From assembly GCF_900299525.1 (NCBI RefSeq), contig NZ_OMKA01000029.1, positions 62,001 through 126,000 on the forward strand: 64,000 nt of DNA, read 5' to 3'. The notes beneath the pieces are model-generated. The model saw nothing but the letters and a program-made list of their open reading frames with translations, was not told where the DNA came from and searched no databases. The stretch's first letter is position 1. Each line of letters starts with the position of its first letter. This stretch comes from Aquimarina sp. Aq78. GTDB taxonomy: Bacteria > Bacteroidota > Bacteroidia > Flavobacteriales > Flavobacteriaceae. Below are positions 21,140-30,301 of the stretch, one piece after another. The position numbers and the translations under genes are program-made.

Positions 21140-21157
21140 CACGCAAACGTTTGCGTG
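21140..21157. promoter_or_regulatory. LacI-family operator-like palindrome upstream of the amylase gene
   Basis: CACGCAAACGTTTGCGTG is an 18-bp perfect palindrome with the CG centre typical of LacI/GalR-family operators. It is placed 72-89 bp upstream of the amylase start. No LacI-family gene lies in this window, so the regulator would be elsewhere. Confidence 0.75.
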
Positions 21158-21230
21158 TTGATAAAACTTTAAACTTCATTATTTTTTACAAGTAAAAAAC
21201 ATCAATCTACATTATATATTCCTAAAACAA

Positions 21231-21262
21231 TAAAAAAACCCCGAGGTTTCCCCCGAGGTTTT
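21231..21262 (-). terminator. Terminator after the acyl-CoA dehydrogenase gene
   Basis: A 12-bp GC-rich stem (minus strand AAAACCTCGGGG / CCTCGGGGTTTT with two wobble pairs) capped by a GAAA loop is followed by a U-run. It is the most stable terminator in the window. Confidence 0.9.
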
Positions 21263-21297
21263 GGTATATAAAATTTTATCTAAAGAATCTATATTAT

Positions 21298-22464
21298 CTA
21301 CGTTGCAGCTTTATATTCTTTTTTATCAATTATAATCTTAGCAATTACTTCTCTTAATATCTCAGAAGTCCCACCTCCTATTGGGCCTAATCGACTATCT
21401 CTAAATAGCCTTGCCATTGGGTACTCTTCCATATATCCATAGCCCCCCAATAGTTGCAGACATTTGTATATTGCTTCATCAGCAATTTTGGTAGAAATTA
21501 ACTTAGACATACTAGCTTCTTTTACCACATATTTTCCATCATTAAGTCGCTTAGCTACAGAATAGTTAAATTCTTTACACATTTCTACCTCACTTGCAAT
21601 ATCTGCAACAGTGTGCCTTAATGCTTGAAATTTATCAATTGTCTTCCCAAAAGCTTCTCGCTCAGACATATATTTTATAACATATTCTAATGCATACTCT
21701 GTTCGTGCATGTGCATTAACTCCCATTATCAACCTTTCTAAAGCAAAATGCTGCATAATATATGAAAACCCTTTGTTTTCTTCTCCCATTAGGTTGTGTG
21801 CAGGAATTTTCACATTATCAAAAGCAATTTCTCCTGTGTCAGAAGCTTTCCATCCTAACTTTTCTAATTTGGTAGCAGAAATTCCTGGAGTATCTCTATC
21901 AATAACAAAGATGCTTATTCCTTTATTTCCTAATTCGGGATTTGTTTTTGCAGCAATAACCATATAATCACTATAAACTCCATTAGTAATAAAAGTTTTA
22001 GATCCATTAATTACATAATGATCTCCTTCTTTTACTGCCGTAGTTCTCATTCCTGCAACATCAGAACCTCCAAAAGGCTCTGTAATACCTAAACATCCTA
22101 TTTTCTCACCAGATATACTGGGTTTTAAGTACATTTCCTTAATTCTATGATCACCTTCTTTGTTTATATGAGTCATCGCTAAATATGCATGTGCCCATAT
22201 AGCAGCAGCAAAACCACCAGAATTAATCTTTTGAAGCTCTTCTAAAAGTATCACAGTATAAAACAGATCGAGATCTAGTCCACCGTATTCTTCTGGATAC
22301 GCAATTCCAAAGTACCCCATTTCACCAAATTTCTCCCAGATAAACCGGTCAATATCTCCAGTTTTTTCCCATTTGTCTATATGTGGTGTTACTTCTTTTT
22401 TCAGAAATTCCCTGAGACTTTGCCTAAATAATTCGTGTTCTTCTGTAAAATACATACTATTCAT
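21298..22464 (-). CDS. Acyl-CoA dehydrogenase
   Basis: 388 residues with the full acyl-CoA dehydrogenase fold: ITEPFGGSDVAGMRTTA (FAD/substrate loop), KTFITNG, and the C-terminal QLLGGYGYMEEYPMARLFRD. The usual catalytic Glu before the GT pair of MCAD-type enzymes is Gly here (PIGGGTSEI). A Glu instead sits in FALERLIMG, about residue 245, as in long-chain and isovaleryl-CoA dehydrogenases. The second Met (codon 4) gives the family's more typical N-terminus, MYFTEEHELFRQ. The gene stands alone with a strong terminator. Exact substrate unknown. Confidence 0.9.
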   Translation of the reverse strand: MNSMYFTEEHELFRQSLREFLKKEVTPHIDKWEKTGDIDRFIWEKFGEMGYFGIAYPEEYGGLDLDLFYTVILLEELQKINSGGFAAAIWAHAYLAMTHINKEGDHRIKEMYLKPSISGEKIGCLGITEPFGGSDVAGMRTTAVKEGDHYVINGSKTFITNGVYSDYMVIAAKTNPELGNKGISIFVIDRDTPGISATKLEKLGWKASDTGEIAFDNVKIPAHNLMGEENKGFSYIMQHFALERLIMGVNAHARTEYALEYVIKYMSEREAFGKTIDKFQALRHTVADIASEVEMCKEFNYSVAKRLNDGKYVVKEASMSKLISTKIADEAIYKCLQLLGGYGYMEEYPMARLFRDSRLGPIGGGTSEILREVIAKIIIDKKEYKAAT

Positions 22465-22612
22465 ATGACAACCTTCGTTTTTTTAGTTAACATATTACTA
22501 CTCATAATGACTGCTTCCTCAATACAATAAAACCTAAATCCATAAAATGGGCTTATGAATCAATTATTATTTTAATGATTTATCAAAATTCGCAGCAATT
22601 TTTTAATGATTC

Positions 22613-23491
22613 TTAATTCAATGTCAAATATAACTTTATTCTATCTATTTTTTTGAGAGAAAAACCCTCAATCTTTCCTAATTCATTAAAGTTTGAAATA
22701 TTCCCATTGTCTTCAATAAATTCTTTAATATCCAACGCCATTTCAAAATCGAAATAAGGTATTTCTACTAATTCATTGACTGATGCAGTATTGATATTTA
22801 TTTTTTTTATCTTTTTAGGAGTTTTAACAGTAAACATGGATAAAATTTTATCTTTCTGATAATCATATAGACCGTGAACATCTTCAAGTTGAATATCAAG
22901 AGTAAAACCTCCCACACTATTTCTATATCTAATTATTCTGTCTGCTACAAAATCAGGCAAACCAACACTTTGTTCAAGTTCTTCACCAGAAACCGTGTTT
23001 AAATCTTTTTTCTGATCATATGATTTAGCAGGAAATTTCTTTTTAGGGTATTTTCTATGTACTGTAGCATTACTCTTTTTTGTCCATTCTGGGAATTTAA
23101 ACAAAGGAGAGATAACTGCAAGAACTGAATCTGAAACTTGGGTTACTTTTTTAAAATCAGCAATAGAATTGATCCATTTATCATCTTTTCTGTATGCATG
23201 AAGCCTATCTAGCTCTCTTGTAGAAAGTCCTAGTACATATCCTTTGTGGTCGGAAATGAAATTTGGATTAAAAGATTGTAGACGATACTCTTTTTTTTGT
23301 TGTTCGGCAATACTCTTAAGGGAGTCTATCTGTTGCTGAAAAGAGGTCAACTCAGCAAAATTATGCTTTGGCGAAGGAGATTTTGGATAAAAATAATATC
23401 CTATAAGTACAACAAATAAAATAATTGATAAAAGAAAAATCCCATTTCGAAAACGTGAATGTATTTCGAAATGGGATTTTTTATAATTCAT
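22613..23491 (-). CDS. ComEA-like helix-hairpin-helix membrane protein
   Basis: 292 residues. One transmembrane segment near residues 18-35 (GIFLLSIILFVVLIGYYFY) is followed by several helix-hairpin-helix repeats: VLGLSTRELDRLHAYRKDDK, LNTVSGEELEQSVGLPDFVAD with IRYRNSVGGF, and ININTASVNELVEIPYFDFE. The family binds DNA non-specifically; ComEA-type proteins act in DNA uptake, but many Bacteroidota homologues are uncharacterised. The coding sequence contains a terminator-like hairpin in codons 4-19, described separately. No alternative start codon exists downstream of it before the membrane segment. Confidence 0.8.
   Translation of the reverse strand: MNYKKSHFEIHSRFRNGIFLLSIILFVVLIGYYFYPKSPSPKHNFAELTSFQQQIDSLKSIAEQQKKEYRLQSFNPNFISDHKGYVLGLSTRELDRLHAYRKDDKWINSIADFKKVTQVSDSVLAVISPLFKFPEWTKKSNATVHRKYPKKKFPAKSYDQKKDLNTVSGEELEQSVGLPDFVADRIIRYRNSVGGFTLDIQLEDVHGLYDYQKDKILSMFTVKTPKKIKKININTASVNELVEIPYFDFEMALDIKEFIEDNGNISNFNELGKIEGFSLKKIDRIKLYLTLN
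23435..23481 (-). promoter_or_regulatory. 18-bp perfect inverted repeat with U-run, inside the start of the HhH gene
   Basis: Arms 23464-23481 and 23435-23452 (minus strand AAAAATCCCATTTCGAAA and its complement) pair perfectly around an 11-nt loop. The second arm ends in five T and is followed by CTTTT. It lies 25 nt past the symporter stop and would terminate that transcript, yet it is inside codons 4-19 of the next gene, so it may act as an attenuator. Confidence 0.8.
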
Positions 23492-23505
23492 AAAGAATAG
23501 CTTTC

Positions 23506-25107
23506 TTAGCTTTTAGATGCTTTTATAGCTTCAAAATATCTTGCAAGTTGTTTTTTAACTACAGGAAATAAGAAGAATAATCCAATCATATTCGGAAACA
23601 CCATTGCAAAAATCATTGCATCAGAGAATGCCCAAATAGAACTCATACTAGCTGCTGCTCCAATTATCACAAAAGTTAAAAACAATAATTTATAAGTTAA
23701 ATCAGCAGCTCTACCTCTACCAAATAAGAATTTCCAAGATTGTAAACCATAGTACGACCACGAAATCATAGTCGACACCGCAAACAATACTACCGCAATA
23801 GTTAAAAACACATTAGAATAAGGTATATATTTTGCAAAGGCCATAGAAGTTATTCCTGCACCTTCATAGGATACTCCATCAATAAAAACTGCTCCAGAAC
23901 CATCACCTCCATACTCAAATGCTCCTCCAAAATTGAAAATAATAATTACTAATGCAGTCATTGTACATATCACTACTGTATCAATAAAAGGTTCTAGCAA
24001 AGCAACAAGCCCTTCACTGGCAGAGTATTTAGTTTTTACTGCAGAATGCGCAATAGATGCCGAACCTGCTCCTGCTTCATTAGAAAATGCAGCTCTTTTA
24101 AAACCAACTAATAAAACTCCAATAATACTTCCTACTCCAATAGCTGTTGGATTAAAAGCTTCGCTAATAATCAAACCAATAGCATCATCTACTAAAGAAA
24201 AATTACCAAAAATTATATATAAACAAGCTAACAAATATAAGATAGCCATAAAAGGAACTACCTTTTCTGTTACCGAAGCGATACGCTTAATTCCTCCAAT
24301 AATAATAATTCCAACAAGAATTGCCAGGACTATTCCAATCCAAAACCCTGCTCCTGTACTTTGAAGATCTAAAAGCTCCTTCAAAACAACGGTAGCCTGA
24401 TTAGATTGTGCCGCATTACCACCACCAAAAGATCCTCCTATACAAAATATAGCAAATACAATTGCTGCAATTTTCCCTAGAACTTTAAATCCTCTTTCTT
24501 TTAATCCTTTACTTAAATAATACATAGGACCTCCATATATAGTACCATCTTCTCCTACATCTCTATATTGAACTCCAAGAGTACATTCTACAAACTTAGT
24601 AGACATTCCTAATAATCCACAGATAATCATCCAAAATGTTGCTCCTGGTCCTCCAAGTGCAATTGCCAAAGCTACCCCAGCAATATTACCGTTACCCACA
24701 GTACCAGAAACTGCTGTTGCCAGTGCTTGAAAATGACTAACTTCTCCTTCCTTAGACTCATCACGTATTGTATCTTTTATATCACCATCTACCGCAGCTG
24801 ATGGATCTCCTAAGCTATGTCCTTCAACATCATCATATTTACCTCGCACCACATTAATGGCTTTTCCAAAATACCTGAAATTAGGAAAACCAAAATACAA
24901 AGTAAAAAACAAGGCACTTAATACTAATAATATAATAACGAATGGAGCACCTTCAAAAACCTCAAAGAAAATTACCGCAGAGAAAAAATCGGATACAGGT
25001 TTAAAACCTTCATCTATTTTCTGATCAAGACCTTTTTCTGTGACCTCTTGTGCGAATGTTAAAAATGGAATGGTAAGTGCTAAAAGTGAAAGAAGAATTC
25101 TCTTCAT
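23506..25107 (-). CDS. Sodium:alanine symporter family (AGCS) transporter
   Basis: 533 residues with about ten or more membrane segments and AGCS hallmarks: ATAVSGTVGNGNIAGVALAIALGGPGA, then FWMIICGLLGMSTKFVECTLG, GGPMYYL, and FSNEAGAGSASIAHSA. It imports alanine or glycine with sodium across the inner membrane. The N-terminus carries a signal-like segment (LLSLLALTIPFLTFAQE), a longer N-terminal extension than in many bacterial members but common in Bacteroidota. It is followed by the hairpin that overlaps the HhH gene. Confidence 0.92.
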   Translation of the reverse strand: MKRILLSLLALTIPFLTFAQEVTEKGLDQKIDEGFKPVSDFFSAVIFFEVFEGAPFVIILLVLSALFFTLYFGFPNFRYFGKAINVVRGKYDDVEGHSLGDPSAAVDGDIKDTIRDESKEGEVSHFQALATAVSGTVGNGNIAGVALAIALGGPGATFWMIICGLLGMSTKFVECTLGVQYRDVGEDGTIYGGPMYYLSKGLKERGFKVLGKIAAIVFAIFCIGGSFGGGNAAQSNQATVVLKELLDLQSTGAGFWIGIVLAILVGIIIIGGIKRIASVTEKVVPFMAILYLLACLYIIFGNFSLVDDAIGLIISEAFNPTAIGVGSIIGVLLVGFKRAAFSNEAGAGSASIAHSAVKTKYSASEGLVALLEPFIDTVVICTMTALVIIIFNFGGAFEYGGDGSGAVFIDGVSYEGAGITSMAFAKYIPYSNVFLTIAVVLFAVSTMISWSYYGLQSWKFLFGRGRAADLTYKLLFLTFVIIGAAASMSSIWAFSDAMIFAMVFPNMIGLFFLFPVVKKQLARYFEAIKASKS

Positions 25108-25206
25108 GATATTGTGAATTAATTGAATTTAATTGTTAAGAAGTGAGCAAGATGGTAAAAAAAACATTTGTTTACAATTTTTTTAGATGTTAAATATTTC
25201 TAACTC

Positions 25207-26223
25207 TCAAATATCGAACTCCTTATTTAAAAGATTAATTTGTTCTGGGCGACCTAAAACTACAATCCTAGAACTTGGTTTTAATAGTGTATTAGCTTCT
25301 GGGTTTACAATATATTCTCCTTCTGGTGATTTGTAACCTATAATAGTGCATCCTGTTCTTGATCTCATATCAATATCCAGGATGGTTCTTTCTATTTTAT
25401 CATCAAACATATCTTCAAAAGAAATTTCTTCAATGTTTATAGATTTTTTACCTACAATAGAAAGGTTATCCAAAAATTCTATTAAATCGGGAACCACTAC
25501 TAATGATGCCATATGATCTCCTCCTATACGATCTGGCATAATAACATTATCTGCTCCTGCTAATCGAATTTTCTTATAAGAAGCATCTTGAGAGGCTCTA
25601 CTAATTATTTTAAGTTCATTATTAATTTGTCTTGCAGAAAGTACAATAAACAGGTTATCTGCATCTTCTGGTAATGTACATATTAAACAAGCAGCTCTCC
25701 TAATACCCGCTTCTGTTAACACTTCATCTTCTGTAGCATTACCTTTTAGAAAAAACAGATTTTCATTTTGATACCTTTCTATTACTGCTTCGTCTTTTTC
25801 GATAATAACAAATGGCTTATTGTATGCTAACAATTTGGCAGCAGCTTGTTTACCATTACGGCCATAACCAATTATAATAATATGATTCTCAATATGATGT
25901 ATCATTTTTTGTGTTTTTCGGTATTGAACTCTTCTAGGGTCATTTTTACTTATAATATACTCTGTTATTACGGATACAGAATATGCAAATATGGCTACAC
26001 TAGTAGAAATAAGAAATACAGTAAATAGCTTTGCACTATCATCCAACGGTGCAACCTCTCCAAAGCCTACAGTAGACAAAGTAATAACTGTCATGTATAA
26101 AGCATCTACCCAGGAATAGTTAGAAAAAAATCGAAACCCCAGTACTCCGATAGCAACTACTATAATTAATAAAATTAATGCAATATATATTTTTGGCACT
26201 CCCCATCTATACATCTTTCTCAT
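25207..26223 (-). CDS. Two-TM potassium channel with RCK (TrkA-N/TrkA-C) domains
   Basis: 338 residues. Two transmembrane helices flank a pore loop with filter TVGFG (VITLSTVGFGEVAP). The RCK Rossmann domain follows (HIIIIGYGRNGKQAAAKLL; LIVCTLPEDADNL-like segment at 160-180), then a TrkA-C domain. It is similar to MthK-type channels. Phe replaces the common Tyr of the TVGYG filter, a variant known in prokaryotic channels. The gene overlaps the upstream PspC gene by 4 bp (ATGA), so translation is coupled. Confidence 0.9.
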   Translation of the reverse strand: MRKMYRWGVPKIYIALILLIIVVAIGVLGFRFFSNYSWVDALYMTVITLSTVGFGEVAPLDDSAKLFTVFLISTSVAIFAYSVSVITEYIISKNDPRRVQYRKTQKMIHHIENHIIIIGYGRNGKQAAAKLLAYNKPFVIIEKDEAVIERYQNENLFFLKGNATEDEVLTEAGIRRAACLICTLPEDADNLFIVLSARQINNELKIISRASQDASYKKIRLAGADNVIMPDRIGGDHMASLVVVPDLIEFLDNLSIVGKKSINIEEISFEDMFDDKIERTILDIDMRSRTGCTIIGYKSPEGEYIVNPEANTLLKPSSRIVVLGRPEQINLLNKEFDI

Positions 26224-26441
26224 AGATCAAATACTGAAGTTCGTTTAGTGTAAACCAAATCTTTTAATTTTAACCAAAATGCCAGGTTAAGGTATATTAC
26301 AAAACCTAAGCCTACAGTAGCAAAGGTTAAATAAATGAAGAACAAACGTACATTTTTAGCACGCATCCCTAACCTATCGGCTAACCTGGAAGAAACATAA
26401 AACCCGTTACGTTCTAAAAATTGTCTTAGATTATAAAGCAT
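26220..26441 (-). CDS. PspC-domain small membrane protein
   Basis: 73 residues. Typical PspC layout: a short basic/hydrophilic N-terminus (GFYVSSRLADRLGMRAKNVR) followed by a transmembrane segment (LFFIYLTFATVGLGFVIYLNLAFWL). PspC proteins are involved in envelope stress responses in other bacteria. The ATGA overlap with the K+ channel gene suggests a joint role, but that is inference. Confidence 0.8.
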   Translation of the reverse strand: MLYNLRQFLERNGFYVSSRLADRLGMRAKNVRLFFIYLTFATVGLGFVIYLNLAFWLKLKDLVYTKRTSVFDL

Positions 26442-26470
26442 GTCGCAAAATAATTATATTATCCTAAATT

Positions 26471-27751
26471 CTATTCACCATTTAATAAATAATTCCCGAT
26501 TGCACATTTTAAACATGCTTTTTGGTCACAGTATGTATTTTTGAGTTGGATCATAGCTTGAGAATGCATTGCATTTTCAATTGGTACTTTTAAGTCCATA
26601 AAATTGCTAATAATGCTGTTTTTTTCAAAAGGTAATTGAGAAATTAATTCAAAAATATCTTCTTCGGAGTTTTGCCCCATACTTCTGGCATAAACAAATT
26701 TTATAGGTATAATCGTATTGATCAACAACAAGTCAATAAATGATTTTGTTAGTTTCTTCTTACTTGTCTTTGATTCTTTTTCAAAAGTATAATGGTTTTG
26801 CCAAAATTCGCTTGTTTCTACATTAAAAAGAGTATAAAAATCATCTATAGTATTACCATTGATCACTTTACTAAAAAGTTGATGGTTTTTAAAATATAAC
26901 ATTGCCAACTGCGCCAATCGTATGGTTGGAAAATTAGGTGGTCTCAACCTAAAAAAATGTAATGGTTCTACTCCATTGGTATTCAATTTAAATTTATTTT
27001 TCAAAAATTGATACTCATTCTTCAGGGTATTGAAATACGGTACTTTTATATCATTCTCTAAGAGACCTGCCTGGCCAAAAAACAAGGCTTCCAATTCTTC
27101 CGGGTGATCTGTACATTTTCTAAGTACGGTAAAATCAATTGAATTCGCCAAACTCAAAAAAGCAACTCCATTTGTTTTCAGGCCAAAATTTTTGGCCAGT
27201 AGTCTAAACAACACAGCTTCCCAATTGTTTGCAGAGTCCTTTAGAAGTTTCAAAATTAAAGTCGATTTCTTTTCTAGTCGCTCTAAGTACAACCTTTCTT
27301 GCCAATTCGACAGCATAAAACCAGAAACTTCTGGAAGTTGCTTGTCACAACCAATCCATTGTTGAGCACTTTTATTAAAGAGTTTTTTATAGCCAATCAT
27401 TAACTCTTCTCTTACATACTCCTTAAGTTGTAATGTGGGTATAATCGAGTTGTTTTTTCTATAAACTTCTATATCATCTTCCCAAACCACATGAAGAATT
27501 ACATTATCATATGCAGGATCATTCTCGTGGTTATGAACATACCAATCACTTGATCTGATATGCACCTCTACATTTCCTGCCCATTTCTGACCTTGGATAA
27601 TGAGTCTTGCATTAAAAAAGTCAGGTCCAGAGTTTTCTATATTATGAGTCCCTACTTGCTGAAGTACAAGCTCCTCATGCCTTGTTGTTTTAAGGTCTAC
27701 AAACTCAAATTTTTTATATTTCCAAAGGTATTGTAAGAAATCCTCAGTCAT
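26471..27751 (-). CDS. DUF2851 family protein
   Basis: 426 residues with the DUF2851 N-terminus (EDFLQYLWKYKKFEF), the GPDFFNARLIIQGQKWAGNVEVHI segment and a C-terminal Cys cluster (CDQKACLKCAIGNYLL). Bacteroidota-specific family of unknown function; the GPDFFNARL and GNVEVH motifs recall nuclease-like folds, but I do not claim activity. It is 29 bp upstream of the PspC gene and probably co-transcribed with it and the channel. Confidence 0.85.
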   Translation of the reverse strand: MTEDFLQYLWKYKKFEFVDLKTTRHEELVLQQVGTHNIENSGPDFFNARLIIQGQKWAGNVEVHIRSSDWYVHNHENDPAYDNVILHVVWEDDIEVYRKNNSIIPTLQLKEYVREELMIGYKKLFNKSAQQWIGCDKQLPEVSGFMLSNWQERLYLERLEKKSTLILKLLKDSANNWEAVLFRLLAKNFGLKTNGVAFLSLANSIDFTVLRKCTDHPEELEALFFGQAGLLENDIKVPYFNTLKNEYQFLKNKFKLNTNGVEPLHFFRLRPPNFPTIRLAQLAMLYFKNHQLFSKVINGNTIDDFYTLFNVETSEFWQNHYTFEKESKTSKKKLTKSFIDLLLINTIIPIKFVYARSMGQNSEEDIFELISQLPFEKNSIISNFMDLKVPIENAMHSQAMIQLKNTYCDQKACLKCAIGNYLLNGE

Positions 27752-27946
27752 ATATTCTATATATTATTTATAATTATCAGACCTACCTGTAAACCAACAG
27801 GTGGTATTAGCTATTATATATTTCGGGTAGGATAGAAAATAAGGAGAATAGCTTTTCTAAAATTTAGATTATGAAAATACTAAAATTTATTAGAATCTTG
27901 TAAGCTCTATCGAATAACATTGACTAATTCTCAAATCAGCATATAA

Positions 27947-28801
27947 ATGACCAATGTTCTAAAGTCTATTTTCATATCTGTTTTCCCTGTAATTGCTCTT
28001 TACTTTGCTATTGACAGTGTTATACATCTTATTAATCATGGAGTATCTTATAGATATATAGGACGATTACTAATTTCGTTTTCTATCGCAACACTTTTCA
28101 TTTTGTTTTTTATAAAACCTGTTGCGCGAACAGATGCCAATCTAAAAAAATACACGCTTCTTATAGCTGTTGGTTTTTTAATTAGCCTACTATTTGGGGG
28201 TGTTATCGAACAAGATTTAAATGGATCTCTGCCAGGAATCGGTTTGTTTTTAGGATGGATATTATATATAAGGTGGTATTCTACTTTTAATAATAGAGAA
28301 CAAAATACGGTTATTAAAGTAGGTAACCGGTTACCAGAACTCGAATTACAGGATCCAGAAAAAAATAGTGTAAACACTTCTAAGTTTATAGGTAGCCCAT
28401 CAATTTTTCTATTCTATCGCGGAAATTGGTGTCCATTATGTATGGCACAAATCAAAGAAATTGCTTTACAATATAAAGAGCTTGAAAAAAGAAATGTAAA
28501 CATAGTTCTTATTAGCCCCCAGCCTCATAAGCACACTAAGTCTCTGGCAAAAAAATTCGGATTAGATTTTAATTATTTGGTTGATCAAGGAAATAAAGTT
28601 GCTAAACAACTACAAATTTTTTCAAAAAATGGTCTTCCTATGGGTTTCCAGACATTAGGATATAATAGTGATACTGTAATGCCAACGGTAATCATAACGG
28701 ATAAAGAAGGAAAAATAATCTTTGCTGATCTCACTAATAATTATAGAGTACGACCAGAACCAGAAATATTTTTAAAAATTCTCGACCAACAAAATTTTTA
28801 A
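27947..28801 (+). CDS. Membrane-anchored peroxiredoxin-like (AhpC/TSA, redoxin) protein
   Basis: 284 residues. Three to four hydrophobic segments fill residues 5-110. A soluble thioredoxin-fold domain follows with GNRLPELELQDPEK, then FYRGNWCPLCMAQIKEIALQY (CPLC redox motif) and VMPTVIITDKEGKIIFADLT. Its soluble part resembles bacterial AhpC/TSA-type peroxiredoxins fused to a membrane domain. Probable role is thiol-dependent peroxide or disulfide chemistry at the inner membrane. It is monocistronic and divergent from the DUF2851 operon. Substrate unknown. Confidence 0.8.
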   Translation: MTNVLKSIFISVFPVIALYFAIDSVIHLINHGVSYRYIGRLLISFSIATLFILFFIKPVARTDANLKKYTLLIAVGFLISLLFGGVIEQDLNGSLPGIGLFLGWILYIRWYSTFNNREQNTVIKVGNRLPELELQDPEKNSVNTSKFIGSPSIFLFYRGNWCPLCMAQIKEIALQYKELEKRNVNIVLISPQPHKHTKSLAKKFGLDFNYLVDQGNKVAKQLQIFSKNGLPMGFQTLGYNSDTVMPTVIITDKEGKIIFADLTNNYRVRPEPEIFLKILDQQNF

Positions 28802-29174
28802 TTTAAAATACTAACATTAGTTAGTACCCCCTAAAAAAAGAAGGTTGAAGTTGCAATAAAGACAAAAAACACAGAACTAACTCCTTTTAAATAGTACGAT
28901 TACTACTTAATATTCTTAAAATCAAGTTAATTCCTTACAAAAATGTACTATTGGTAAGATTTTATGTATTAATGGAAAACTTAACCACAAATTCATTTCT
29001 TTACTTTGCTATGAATTAAAGGGAAAATTAATTCATTCTAAAAATATTAAGATTACAAAACCCTAAGCTAAGTTGAGTTTGTGTTAGGTTATTGATGGTT
29101 GCCATTTTTGGCGACCATCTTTATTTTTATACGTATTCAAAAAAATAAGGAAATCAGAATCCAAGCTTTACGTA
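28802..29174. other. 373-bp intergenic region with a distal terminator
   Basis: No ORF is supported. It lies between the convergent peroxiredoxin-like and AraC genes. Near its end is a strong plus-strand terminator (29094-29128), nearly 300 nt after the last plus-strand stop codon, leaving room for a long 3' UTR or a small RNA. Confidence 0.5.
29094..29128 (+). terminator. Strong plus-strand intrinsic terminator
   Basis: Stem GATGGTTGCC/GGCGACCATC (10 bp, one G-U) with a 6-nt loop, followed by TTTATTTTT. The reverse strand has no U-run in the right place, so it serves plus-strand transcription. Confidence 0.85.
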
Positions 29175-30155
29175 TTACGAATTCATATCAGGGTAAATAT
29201 CAAACTTATTAAAAAATGCTTTTTTAAATTTAGAAGAATTAGAATAATTAAGCGTATCCATTACTTCACGTATTGATAATCCTTCTCCGATAATCATATT
29301 ATAAGAAATCTCTAGTCGTTTATTATTAAAAAATTCTAATGGAGTCTGATTATGAATTTCTTTAAACATATTAAAAAAATTCGTGCGACTCATATGTGCC
29401 ATAGCTGCCAATTGATCAACTCCCACAAAAGGTTCTTTAAGATTATTTTTGAGATAATCACTCACTTTATAAATACTACCAACTTGCCCACAATTGATAT
29501 TAAAAGGATTACTTTCTGTCTCCCATCTTAATACATCTTTCCAAAAAGTTTCTAATAACCGCACACCTCGAGAAAGAAAATAAAGATAGTTCTCTATCTT
29601 GTCAACATCCGGTTGTACAATCTGATCAAAAAGACTTGATTGCTTATAAGAAAGATAAAACTTATTAATATGTTGGTGAGAATAACGAATATAATTATCA
29701 AGCTTTTCTGCCATATCGTTATTCTTTATAAAAAAAGGCTTGGTATATGAGCTTTTTAATATAATCATGGTAGATTTAACTTCTGCTCCTTTTGGAATAA
29801 AGACTTGTTCTCCTTGTCGAGCATCCATACATCTCATATTACCTGGAGTATAGCTATCAGAATATCGACTTATAATTTGATCTTCTTCTAACTGATGATC
29901 TAAAGCATATTTCCTAAAGTGAAGTATAATATCTTTTTCATCGATTGGCCGTCTAACATATTCAATATCTGTATTAGCTTTATAATTGTTTATGATAAGA
30001 AAGACCTCTGGAGATATTTTATAATACAATAAATACCCTTCTCCAATTTCAGGAGGAAAATAAATTTGATCAGTAGAACTACCTGGGCTTAATTGAGATC
30101 TAAAATAGTCACTTAGTTTGTCAATATCAGAAAAATCAAACAAATATTTACACAT
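29175..30155 (-). CDS. AraC-family transcriptional regulator
   Basis: 326 residues. The C-terminal ~100 residues are a double helix-turn-helix of AraC type (VGVDQLAAMAHMSRTNFFNMF and the second HTH LSIREVMDTLNYSNSSKFKKAFF near the end). The N-terminal ~200 residues are of unrecognised type and may sense a ligand. No adjacent target operon is evident. The stop is followed by the convergent terminator region. Confidence 0.88.
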   Translation of the reverse strand: MCKYLFDFSDIDKLSDYFRSQLSPGSSTDQIYFPPEIGEGYLLYYKISPEVFLIINNYKANTDIEYVRRPIDEKDIILHFRKYALDHQLEEDQIISRYSDSYTPGNMRCMDARQGEQVFIPKGAEVKSTMIILKSSYTKPFFIKNNDMAEKLDNYIRYSHQHINKFYLSYKQSSLFDQIVQPDVDKIENYLYFLSRGVRLLETFWKDVLRWETESNPFNINCGQVGSIYKVSDYLKNNLKEPFVGVDQLAAMAHMSRTNFFNMFKEIHNQTPLEFFNNKRLEISYNMIIGEGLSIREVMDTLNYSNSSKFKKAFFNKFDIYPDMNS

Positions 30156-30234
30156 ACTACCATCATTTTACACTTATCTTTTTTAGTCTATGTAGATGTA
30201 TTCCTGGCAACTACAAAAAATAAACAGACATAAA

Positions 30235-30276
30235 AACAACCCCTATATTAGCTTACAAAAAAAGCTAATAGAGGGG
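30235..30276 (-). terminator. Terminator after the cystathionine beta-synthase-like gene
   Basis: A 15-bp stem with one mismatch (arms CCCCTCTATTAGCTT and its near complement at 30240-30254) is followed by GTTGTTTTT on the minus strand. Confidence 0.8.
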
Positions 30277-30301
30277 AGAATTATTATTTAAATATAAGAA
30301 T

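Noticed and set aside
27784-27803. ACCTGT...ACAGGT inverted repeat between divergent DUF2851 and peroxiredoxin-like genes
   Set aside because: Short and single-copy in the window; an operator is possible, but there is no second site or known regulator to support it.
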